From positions 1 through 64,000 of the forward strand of contig CANQRQ010000008.1 in the NCBI GenBank assembly GCA_947626315.1: 64,000 bases of DNA, written 5' to 3'. The notes beneath the pieces were generated by a model, which was given only the letters and a program-made list of their open reading frames with translations, searched no databases and was not told the origin of the DNA. Numbering within the stretch: position 1 is the stretch's first letter; every line of letters starts with the position of its first letter. Positions 17,049 to 23,609 of the stretch are shown here, piece by piece. The position numbers were made by a program, and so were the translations under genes. This DNA is from an uncultured Oscillospiraceae bacterium (GTDB lineage Bacteria; Bacillota; Clostridia; Oscillospirales; Oscillospiraceae).

Positions 17049-17633
17049 ATGAAAAAAACAAGCTTATCCAAAACTCTTGCCCTTCTCCTGGCCGTCCTGG
17101 CCCTGCTGAGCCTGGCCGCCTGCGGCGGCAGCGGGGAGAAGGTGATCCAGCGGGAGGCCCCGGCGGAGAGCGCCGGCCCCGATGCGGCGCTGACCTCGGA
17201 AAACGCCCGGGAGGAGACCGCCGGCGCCGGCTTTGTGTTCATCCACCAGGGAGTCCGGGTGGACATGGACGCGGAGGCCTCGGCCATTGTGGCGGCCCTG
17301 GGGGAGCCCAGCTCGTATTTCGAGGCCGCCAGCTGCGTGTTTGAGGGGCTGGACAAAATGTACACCTACGGAGGCTTTGAGCTGGACACCTATCCCACCG
17401 ACGGCAAGGACTATGTCTCGGCGGTGATCTTCCGGGACGACTCGGTGGCCACGCCGGAGGGCGTGATGATCGGCGACAGCGCGGAAAAGCTGCAGCAGGT
17501 GTACGGCGACCCCAGCTCCACCGCCGAGAACCTGGTCAGCTATCAGGCGGGGAACATGGAGCTGCGCTTTATCCTGGCCGACGGAGTGATCGCCTCCATC
17601 GAATATCTGTCTCTGGCCGCGGAGGGAGACTGA
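17049..17633 (+). CDS. Small lipoprotein inside the Dlt-like operon
   Basis: The 194-residue protein has a lipoprotein signal (hydrophobic run, LAAC lipobox at about residue 24). A short Gly/Glu-rich linker follows, then a compact domain with ALGEPSSYFEA and the SAEKLQQVYGDPSS repeat-like segments, which loosely recall the BLIP/SmpA-type fold. I do not recognise a specific function. Its place between the MBOAT and carrier genes, with 12 and 42 bp gaps, implies a role in the same export or acylation step on the outer face of the membrane. Confidence 0.7.
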   Translation: MKKTSLSKTLALLLAVLALLSLAACGGSGEKVIQREAPAESAGPDAALTSENAREETAGAGFVFIHQGVRVDMDAEASAIVAALGEPSSYFEAASCVFEGLDKMYTYGGFELDTYPTDGKDYVSAVIFRDDSVATPEGVMIGDSAEKLQQVYGDPSSTAENLVSYQAGNMELRFILADGVIASIEYLSLAAEGD

Positions 17634-17675
17634 AAAAAGCAAACGACGAATAACATACGAAAGGAAAAGACTTAC

Positions 17676-17906
17676 ATGGAAGAGCTGCTGGACATTCTGC
17701 GTTCCCTGCACCCGGAGGTGGACTTTGCCCGCCGGGAGGATCTGATCGACAGCAAGATCCTGGACTCCTTTGACATTGTCTCCATCATCTCGGAGGTGGA
17801 GGAGCGCTTCGGCGTGGTGATCACCGCGGAGAAGATCCTCCCGGAGAACTTCAACTCCGCCGGGGCTCTCTACGCCCTGATCCAGGCCCTGGAGGACGAG
17901 GACTGA
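17676..17906 (+). CDS. Acyl/aminoacyl carrier protein (DltC-like)
   Basis: This 76-residue acidic four-helix carrier protein has Ser31 in ILDSFDIVSI as the expected phosphopantetheine attachment site. The length and the Leu-Asp-Ser-Phe motif fit DltC. It should receive the amino acid from the adenylation enzyme and pass it to the MBOAT protein. SD AAAGGAAAAG. The next gene starts three bases beyond the stop. Confidence 0.88.
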   Translation: MEELLDILRSLHPEVDFARREDLIDSKILDSFDIVSIISEVEERFGVVITAEKILPENFNSAGALYALIQALEDED

Positions 17907-17909
17907 GCC

Positions 17910-18965
17910 ATGACCGGCGAGAAGCGCAAAAGCCGCCGCCTGCGCGTGCTGCTCTCGGCGGCGGTGGTCCTGCTCAGTCTGGGCTTCCTCCAGCGGCTCC
18001 TGAGCCCCAAGTACAGTACGGAGCTGATAGAGGGGGGCCTGATCCGGGAGTACTACGGGGAGGAGAAGGACCACGACCTGATCTTCATCGGGGACTGCGA
18101 GGTCTATGAGAACTTCTCCCCAAAGGTCCTGTGGGAGGAGTACGGCATCAACAGCTACATCCGGGGCAGCGCCCAGCAGCTGATCTGGCAGTCCTACTAT
18201 CTGCTGGAGGACACGCTGCGCTATGAGACGCCGGACGCGGTGGTGTTCAACGTGCTGGCCATGCAGTACAACGAACCCCAGCGGGAGGCCTACAACCGGA
18301 TGACCCTAGAGGGGATGCGCTGGTCCGGCTCCAAGGTCCGCTCCATCCTGGCCTCTATGACGGAGGAGGAGCATTTCCTGGACTATGTGTTCCCTCTGCT
18401 GCGCTATCACAGCCGCTGGAGCCAGCTGAAGGCGGAGGACGCGGCCTATCTGCTGAAGACCCGCCCCGTCTCCCACAACGGCTACACCATGCGCCTGGAT
18501 GTGCGCCCGGCGGAGAACGTGCCGGAGGGCCGTATCCTGCCGGACTACCGCTTCGGGGACCGGGCCTGGAGCTATCTGGAGAAGATCCGCCTGCTCTGCC
18601 AGGAGAAGGGGGTGGAGTTGGTGCTGGTCAAGGCCCCCAGCCTGTACCCCTATTGGTACCCCCAGTGGGAGGAACAGATCGAGGACTACGCCCGGGAAAA
18701 CGGCCTGCTGTATCTGAACTTCCTGGAGATGGGGGAGGAGACGGGCATCGACTACAGCCGGGACACCTACGACGCGGGGCTGCACCTGAACCTGTACGGC
18801 GCGGAGAAGCTGAGCCGCTGCTTCGGGCGGATCCTGCAGGAGCAGCTGGGGCTGGAGGACCGGCGGGGCGAGGCGGCGCTGGCCGCCCGCTGGCAGGAGA
18901 AGTGCGCCGCCTATGAGGCGGACAAACAGGCCTGGCTGGCTTCCCTGTCCGAAGAGAATGCATGA
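17910..18965 (+). CDS. DltD-like SGNH-fold membrane protein with Cys in the nucleophile position
   Basis: The 351-residue protein has an N-terminal membrane anchor (about 8-26) and an extracytoplasmic SGNH-like domain. The first block reads IFIGDCEVYENFSP, so residues 61-63 are Gly-Asp-Cys where DltD or GDSL enzymes have a Ser nucleophile. The last block has Asp288 and His292 in YDAGLHLN. YGINSYIRGSAQQ resembles the region after the nucleophile in DltD relatives. In the Dlt pathway DltD transfers D-Ala on the outer face. The gene overlaps the end of the carrier gene's translation zone and closes the operon before the terminator at 19014. Confidence 0.75.
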   Translation: MTGEKRKSRRLRVLLSAAVVLLSLGFLQRLLSPKYSTELIEGGLIREYYGEEKDHDLIFIGDCEVYENFSPKVLWEEYGINSYIRGSAQQLIWQSYYLLEDTLRYETPDAVVFNVLAMQYNEPQREAYNRMTLEGMRWSGSKVRSILASMTEEEHFLDYVFPLLRYHSRWSQLKAEDAAYLLKTRPVSHNGYTMRLDVRPAENVPEGRILPDYRFGDRAWSYLEKIRLLCQEKGVELVLVKAPSLYPYWYPQWEEQIEDYARENGLLYLNFLEMGEETGIDYSRDTYDAGLHLNLYGAEKLSRCFGRILQEQLGLEDRRGEAALAARWQEKCAAYEADKQAWLASLSEENA

Positions 18966-18988
18966 ACCTTTAAAAGTTAACATAAATA

Positions 18989-19005
18989 AATTTACATAAT
19001 ATTAA
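18989..19005 (+). other. XerD-arm-like site 1
   Basis: AATTTACATAA (18989-18999) matches the XerD arm of Firmicute dif (AGTTTACATAA as I recall it) at 10 of 11 bases, followed by TATTAA. A related half (TTAACATAA) lies 14 bases upstream. It is in the intergenic space behind the Dlt-like operon. Confidence 0.35.
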
Positions 19006-19013
19006 TCAGCTTT

Positions 19014-19050
19014 CAGCATCCCGGTCAAAAGGACCGGGATGCTGCTTTGT
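19014..19050 (+). terminator. Terminator of the Dlt-like operon
   Basis: CAGCATCCCGGTC (19014-19026) pairs perfectly with GACCGGGATGCTG (19032-19044) and is followed by CTTTGTTT. Confidence 0.85.
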
Positions 19051-19085
19051 TTAGAGGGCAAAAGGCCGGGGTTATGAAAAAGAAC

Positions 19086-19115
19086 GTTATAATTTTTCAC
19101 CGCCGGGGCAAACTA
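19086..19115 (+). promoter_or_regulatory. Possible forespore (sigma-G-like) promoter of spoVAD
   Basis: CAAACTA at 19109-19115 is one base from the sigma-G -10 form CATACTA, with GTTATA 17 bp upstream (19086-19091). spoVA genes are normally sigma-G dependent, so the position is sensible, but the -35 match is weak. Confidence 0.3.
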
Positions 19116-19167
19116 GAGGCAAAGAAAACGCCCGGCCTTTTTTTATCCGGGCGGAAGGGAGACCGCT

Positions 19168-20184
19168 ATGTTTAAACGCCTGGGGAGACAGACCGTCCAG
19201 CTGCCCTCCGCGCCGTCCATTCTGGCCTATGCCGGAATCGCCGGGCAAAAAGAGGGGGAGGGCCCGCTGCGGGAGCGCTTTGACTATCTTTCCGAGGATT
19301 CCTATTTCGGGGAAAAGACCTGGGAGAAGGCGGAGAGCCATATGATCAAACAGTGCTTTGCCCTGGCCTGCGACCGGGCCGGGCTGGCCCCCTCCAGCCT
19401 GGATTACATTTTCGCCGGGGACCTGCTGAACCAGTGCGTCAGCTCCTCCTTCGCTCTGAAGGACAGCCGGGCCCCCTACTACGGGATCTACGGCGCCTGC
19501 TCCACCATGGCGGAATCCCTGTCTTTGGCGGCCATGATGGTGGACGGGGGCTATGCCGCCACCGCCTGTGCCGTCACCGGGTCCCACTTCTGCTCTGCCG
19601 AGCGGCAGTACCGCTTCCCCCTGGAGTACGGCGGCCAGCGGCCGCCCACCTCCCAATGGACGGTCACCGGCGCCGGGGCGGTGATCCTGGGGACCGGCGG
19701 CGCCGGGCTGCGGATCACCCACGTCACCACCGGGGCCATCACGGACGCGGGGATTACGGACGCCAACAACATGGGCGCGGCCATGGCCCCCGCTGCCTAC
19801 AACACCCTGAAGGTTCATTTCAGCGATACCGGCCGGAGCCCGGCGGACTATGACGCCATCTTCACCGGCGACCTGGGCGCTTTGGGGCACGACATCCTCC
19901 AGACGCTTTTTGACCGGGACGGGGTCCGGCTGGGGGCCAATTATATGGACTGCGGCGTGCTGATTTACGACCTGACGACCCAGGACGTCCACGCCGGAGG
20001 CTCCGGCTGCGGCTGCAGCGCCTGCGTGCTGGGGGCCCACATTCTCAAGGCCATGGAGAAAGGGGTTTGGAACCGGATCCTCTTCGCGGCCACCGGCGCG
20101 CTCATGTCTCCCACCAGTTCCCAGCAGGGGGACAGCATCCCCGGCATCTGCCACGCCGTAGTCATCGAAAAGGAGGGCGCCTGA
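19168..20184 (+). CDS. spoVAD: Stage V sporulation protein AD
   Basis: The 338-residue thiolase-fold protein lacks a thiolase catalytic set. It has GIYGACSTMAESL (about 110), the YRFPLEYGGQRPPT segment, GDLGALGHDIL and GSGCGCSACVLGAHIL. These are hallmarks of SpoVAD, which binds dipicolinic acid for import into the forespore and release during germination. The length agrees with the family. The ATG at 19168 has a GAAGGGAGA site. It overlaps spoVAEb by one base, and no spoVAC is seen upstream, which is unusual for this set. Confidence 0.96.
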   Translation: MFKRLGRQTVQLPSAPSILAYAGIAGQKEGEGPLRERFDYLSEDSYFGEKTWEKAESHMIKQCFALACDRAGLAPSSLDYIFAGDLLNQCVSSSFALKDSRAPYYGIYGACSTMAESLSLAAMMVDGGYAATACAVTGSHFCSAERQYRFPLEYGGQRPPTSQWTVTGAGAVILGTGGAGLRITHVTTGAITDAGITDANNMGAAMAPAAYNTLKVHFSDTGRSPADYDAIFTGDLGALGHDILQTLFDRDGVRLGANYMDCGVLIYDLTTQDVHAGGSGCGCSACVLGAHILKAMEKGVWNRILFAATGALMSPTSSQQGDSIPGICHAVVIEKEGA

Positions 20185-20555
20185 TGGAGATGCTCTTTGA
20201 ATACCTGAAGGCCTTTGCCGTGGGCGGTTTGCTCTGCGTCATCGGCCAGATCCTCATTGACTATACCAGGCTGACCCCCGCCCGCATCCTCACCGCCTTC
20301 GTGGTGGCGGGGGTGGTCCTGGGCGCGCTGGGCCTCTACCAGCCGCTGGCGGACTGGGCCGGGGCCGGGGCCACCGTCCCCCTCACCGGCTTCGGAAACC
20401 TCCTGGCCAAGGGGGTGCGGAAGGCGGTGGCGGAAAAGGGCCTCCTGGGGGCCTTCACCGGCGGCTTTACCGCCGCGGCGGGCGGCATCTGCGCCGCCGT
20501 GTTTTTCGGCTTCCTGGTGGCCGTGATTTTCAAGCCCAGCGACAAAAACAGATAA
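20184..20555 (+). CDS. spoVAE: Stage V sporulation protein AEb
   Basis: The 123-residue membrane protein with about four hydrophobic segments matches SpoVAEb in length. The LICVIGQILIDYTRLTPARIL-like start, GFGNLLAKGV and a FTGGFTAAAGGI segment are typical. It is part of the dipicolinate channel in the spore inner membrane. I placed the start at ATG 20184, which overlaps the spoVAD stop (TGATG) and follows AGGAGGG; the longer frame upstream lies inside spoVAD. Confidence 0.93.
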   Translation: MEMLFEYLKAFAVGGLLCVIGQILIDYTRLTPARILTAFVVAGVVLGALGLYQPLADWAGAGATVPLTGFGNLLAKGVRKAVAEKGLLGAFTGGFTAAAGGICAAVFFGFLVAVIFKPSDKNR

Positions 20556-20667
20556 AACCGACACGCTATCGATAGATCTGTCTCACAGGGGCCTTTTCGG
20601 TACCGCACAGGCAGGACCCGGAGAAAACCGAGGACCATTCGTTCTCCCTTTTTTCCGGGAGAAATTA

Positions 20668-20684
20668 AGTTTACATAATATATA
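20668..20684 (+). other. XerD-arm-like site 2
   Basis: AGTTTACATAATATATA matches all 17 bases of the XerD arm plus central region of the B. subtilis dif site as I recall it. The sequence where the XerC arm should be (GCTGTTCGG...) does not match, so a full dif site is not present. Confidence 0.4.
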
Positions 20685-20711
20685 GCTGTTCGGCTTTTAC
20701 CGCCGGAGCCG

Positions 20712-20760
20712 CCGCGCCGCTGTCCGCCCGCCGAAGGGCGAACAGCGGTGCGGTGTTTTT
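20712..20760 (+). terminator. Terminator-like stem before the topoisomerase gene
   Basis: Left arm CCGC-GCCGCTGT-CGCCC (20712-20729) pairs with GGGCG-ACAGCGG-TGCGG (20736-20753) with two mismatches, followed by TGTTTTT. It could end the spoVA transcript. Confidence 0.6.
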
Positions 20761-20822
20761 GCGCCCGGTGGGAAAGAAATTGTATCAAGAAGTTACAAAA
20801 ACACGACATATTGCGGAAATAC

Positions 20823-20850
20823 TTGCATTTTATCGCAGATGTGGTATACT
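20823..20850 (+). promoter_or_regulatory. Promoter of the ParE-like gene
   Basis: TTGCAT (20823-20828) and TATACT (20845-20850) are 16 bp apart, 61 bases ahead of the start codon at 20911. Confidence 0.55.
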
Positions 20851-20910
20851 TACTTAGTTACAATGCGGGTGCATCCCGCAGAGCATGGTTCGTACACGAA
20901 AGGGTAGATT

Positions 20911-22905
20911 ATGAGCAAAAACACCGCGCAGTACGGCAACGACAGTATTTCTCAATTGAAAGGGGCGGACCGGGTCCGGAAGCGGCCGGGGGTCATCTTC
21001 GGTTCTGACGGGCTGGACGGCTGCCAGCATGCCGTGTTCGAGATCCTCTCCAACGCCATCGACGAGGCCCGGGAGGGCTACGGCGATCTGATCGTCCTCA
21101 CCCGCTATGAGGACAAGTCCATCGAGGTGGAGGATTTCGGCCGGGGCTGCCCGCTGGACTGGAACCCCAATGAAAAGCGCTACAACTGGGAGCTGGTCTT
21201 CTGTGAGCTCTACGCCGGCGGCAAGTATCAGAACGCCGACGGGGGGGACTATGAGTACTCCCTGGGCCTCAACGGCCTGGGCTCCTGCGCCACCCAGTAC
21301 GCCTCGGAATACATGGATGTGACCGTCCGGCGGGACGGGCAGAAGTACAGCCTGCACTTCGAAAAGGGCAAGGTCCAGGGAAAAAAGGGCCAGGAGCTGC
21401 AGATCGAGCCCGCCGACCGGAAAAAGACCGGCACTACCATCCGCTGGCGGCCGGATCTGGAGGTCTTCACGGATATTGACATCCCCGAAAGCTATTTTGA
21501 CGATGTGCTCCACCGGCAGGCGGTGGTGAACGCGGGGGTCACCTTCCGGCTCCGCCTGGAGAAGAACAGCAAGTTCGAGACCCGGGACTACCGCTATGAA
21601 AACGGCATCGCGGACTATGTGGCGGAGCTGGCGGGGGAGGGCGCGCTGACCGCGCCGGTGTTGATCTCCACCGAGCGGAAGGGCCGGGACCGGGAGGACA
21701 AGCCGGAGTACAAGGTGAAGATCTCCGCCGCCTTCTGCTTCTCCAACAGGGTCAACGCCCTGGAGTATTACCACAACTCCTCCTGGCTGGAAAACGGCGG
21801 CGCGCCGGACAAGGCGGTGAAGAGCGCCTTTACCTCCGCCATCGACAGCTACATCAAGCAGTTGGGGAAGTATCAGAAGAACGAGAGCGCCATCAAGTTC
21901 CAGGACGTGCAGGACTGCCTGATCCTGGTCACCAACTGCTTCTCCACCCAGACCTCCTACGAGAACCAGACCAAGAAGGCCATCAACAACAAGTTCATCC
22001 AGAGCGCCATGACCGAGTTTTTCAAGGCGCAGCTGGAGGTCTATTTCATCGAGAACAAGCCCGAGGCGGACCGGATCGCCGAGCAGGTGCTGGTGAACAA
22101 GCGCAGCCGGGAGACGGCGGAAAAGGCCCGCATCGGCATGAAGAAAAAGCTCTCCGGCAGCATCGACATCGCCAACCGGGTGCAGAAGTTCGTGGACTGC
22201 CGCAGCCGGGACCGGGACCGGCGGGAGATCTACATCGTGGAGGGGGATTCGGCCTTGGGCGCCTGCAAGCTCTCCCGGGACGGGGAGTTTCAGGGCATCA
22301 TGCCCGTGCGGGGCAAGATCCTCAACTGCCTGAAGGCGGACTATGTGCGCATCTTCAAAAGCGACATTATCACCGACCTGATGAAGGTGCTGGGCTGCGG
22401 CGTGGAGGTGAAGGACAAGCACACCAAGGACCTGGCCAGCTTTGACCTGGACAACCTCCGCTGGAACAAGATCATCATCTGCACCGACGCCGACGAGGAC
22501 GGCTTCCACATCCGCACCCTGATCCTCACCATGCTCTACCGGCTGACGCCCACCCTGATCCGGGAGGGCTATGTGTATATTGCGGAGTCCCCCCTGTACG
22601 AGATCCAGAGCAAGGGGAAGACCTGGTTTGCCTACTCCGACCGGGAAAAGGCCCGGATCCTGGAGGGCCTGGGCGGGGCCAAGGCCACCATCAACCGGAG
22701 CAAGGGCCTGGGCGAGAACGACCCGGATATGATGTGGATGACCACCATGAACCCGGAGAGCCGCCGCCTCATCAAGGTCATGCCCGAGGACGCGGAGCGG
22801 ATGGCCCAGGTCTTCGACCTGCTGCTGGGGGACAACCTGGAGGGCCGGAAAAACCACATCGCCGAGTACGGCGCCCGCTACCTGGATATGGCGGACATCT
22901 CCTGA
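20911..22905 (+). CDS. parE: DNA topoisomerase IV-like subunit B (GyrB/ParE family)
   Basis: The 664-residue type IIA ATPase subunit has a GHKL ATP site (EILSNAIDEAREG near residue 44, DFGRGCP near 73, and GLNGLGSC near 122). A transducer domain and a Toprim domain follow (EGDSALGA near 440, TDADEDGFHI near 525), then SKGLGENDPDMMW. The Toprim metal motif reads DADEDG where GyrB and ParE usually have DADVDG. The companion A subunit follows at 23610, with a small membrane-protein gene between. It acts with that subunit in chromosome decatenation, assuming the usual gyrase genes lie elsewhere. Confidence 0.9.
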   Translation: MSKNTAQYGNDSISQLKGADRVRKRPGVIFGSDGLDGCQHAVFEILSNAIDEAREGYGDLIVLTRYEDKSIEVEDFGRGCPLDWNPNEKRYNWELVFCELYAGGKYQNADGGDYEYSLGLNGLGSCATQYASEYMDVTVRRDGQKYSLHFEKGKVQGKKGQELQIEPADRKKTGTTIRWRPDLEVFTDIDIPESYFDDVLHRQAVVNAGVTFRLRLEKNSKFETRDYRYENGIADYVAELAGEGALTAPVLISTERKGRDREDKPEYKVKISAAFCFSNRVNALEYYHNSSWLENGGAPDKAVKSAFTSAIDSYIKQLGKYQKNESAIKFQDVQDCLILVTNCFSTQTSYENQTKKAINNKFIQSAMTEFFKAQLEVYFIENKPEADRIAEQVLVNKRSRETAEKARIGMKKKLSGSIDIANRVQKFVDCRSRDRDRREIYIVEGDSALGACKLSRDGEFQGIMPVRGKILNCLKADYVRIFKSDIITDLMKVLGCGVEVKDKHTKDLASFDLDNLRWNKIIICTDADEDGFHIRTLILTMLYRLTPTLIREGYVYIAESPLYEIQSKGKTWFAYSDREKARILEGLGGAKATINRSKGLGENDPDMMWMTTMNPESRRLIKVMPEDAERMAQVFDLLLGDNLEGRKNHIAEYGARYLDMADIS

Positions 22906-22911
22906 TACTAT

Positions 22912-23210
22912 TCTCAAATAAAAAGGAGACTTTTTATTTGAGAGGCGCCGCTTGAAGCGCCGCTCTTTTCGGCGGCAAAGCCGCCGAAAAGACGTCTCAT
23001 GCGATTTTCTACGCGCTACGCGCTATAATGACTATATGATGGCGAAACGCCAAAAGCGTTTCGCCGAGCGGCAAAGCTGCTCAGCAAAACAGCTATGCTG
23101 TTTTGCCATATATTCATTGCAATAAGCATTGCGCGAATGATTCTTTGAATCATTCGCTGCCAAACTTGTCGTTTGGCAGCGGAAAACAATTGAAAGTTCA
23201 ATTGTTTTCC
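22912..23210. repeat. Contiguous array of short-loop stem-loops
   Basis: At least eight stem-loops lie back to back: 22912-22943 (14-bp stem), 22965-22991 (12 bp, AAA loop), 23041-23065 (10 bp), 23066-23082 (7 bp, AAA loop, one G-T pair), 23084-23106 (10 bp, TAT loop), 23133-23157 (11 bp, TTT loop), 23156-23180 (10 bp) and 23181-23210 (13-14 bp). Stem sequences differ from each other and neighbours touch or share a base pair. The first stem may be the terminator of the topoisomerase gene; the rest has no known role. Confidence 0.7.
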
Positions 23211-23225
23211 GCATAGCAATGGTTA

Positions 23226-23279
23226 TTATAAAAAGCAGCCATTTTTCAAATGTCTGCTTTTTAAAGAAAATCAGTATGA
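23226..23279 (+). repeat. AT-rich repeat, copy 2
   Basis: It matches 341-412 closely (TTATAAAAAGCAGCC, TTTTTCAAATG, CTTTTTAAAGAAAATC) but has only one copy of the 14-base internal unit. It lies directly behind the stem-loop array. Confidence 0.6.
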
Positions 23280-23303
23280 TAAAAAAAGAGAGAGGGGTAA
23301 AAG

Positions 23304-23600
23304 ATGAAACCGAAGTATACCAGCAATTTTGAGTACGGCAAGCGGATGTCCAAATACACCCTGATCGCGGCCGTGATCTTGTGCCTGGCGGGCCTGCTGC
23401 TGGCCCCCAACAACTCCATGGCCCAGATGGTGCTGATGTTCGCCTCCCTGGCGGCCATGGTGAGCACCCTGGTGGTCATGTACCGCAACTGCCGCTGTCC
23501 CTACTGCGGCAAGCACATTATGATGGGCGTGCTGGTGGTCACCAGCTGCCCCCGCTGCCGCCGGAGCCTCACAACCGGCAAAAAGTCAAAGAAAAGGTAA
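23304..23600 (+). CDS. Small membrane protein with a zinc-ribbon-like tail
   Basis: The 98-residue protein has two hydrophobic segments (about 19-36 and 40-58) and a C-terminal pair of CxxC motifs (CPYC near 69, CPRC near 83), which probably bind zinc. It ends in a Lys/Arg-rich tail. I do not recognise a named family. The gene lies 10 bp ahead of the topoisomerase A gene and may be translated with it. SD GAGAGGGG, start ATG 23304. Confidence 0.75.
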   Translation: MKPKYTSNFEYGKRMSKYTLIAAVILCLAGLLLAPNNSMAQMVLMFASLAAMVSTLVVMYRNCRCPYCGKHIMMGVLVVTSCPRCRRSLTTGKKSKKR

Positions 23601-23609
23601 AATTTCTCC

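Larger units (their letters stand above)
20556..20910. other. Gene-free stretch between spoVAE and the topoisomerase gene
   Basis: No gene is seen. The stretch contains a small hairpin (20642-20663), a XerD-arm-like site (20668-20684), a terminator-like stem (20712-20760) and the promoter at 20823-20850. Confidence 0.7.
22906..23303. other. Gene-free stretch dominated by stem-loops
   Basis: Nearly 400 bp without a supportable gene between the topoisomerase B gene and the small membrane-protein gene. It consists of a contiguous stem-loop array (22912-23210), then a copy of the AT-rich repeat (23226-23279) and the ribosome-binding site of the next gene (GAGAGGGG). Confidence 0.7.

Noticed and set aside
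22912..23210. CRISPR array
   Set aside because: The hairpins have different sequences and no regular direct repeats or equal spacers; no cas genes are in the window.
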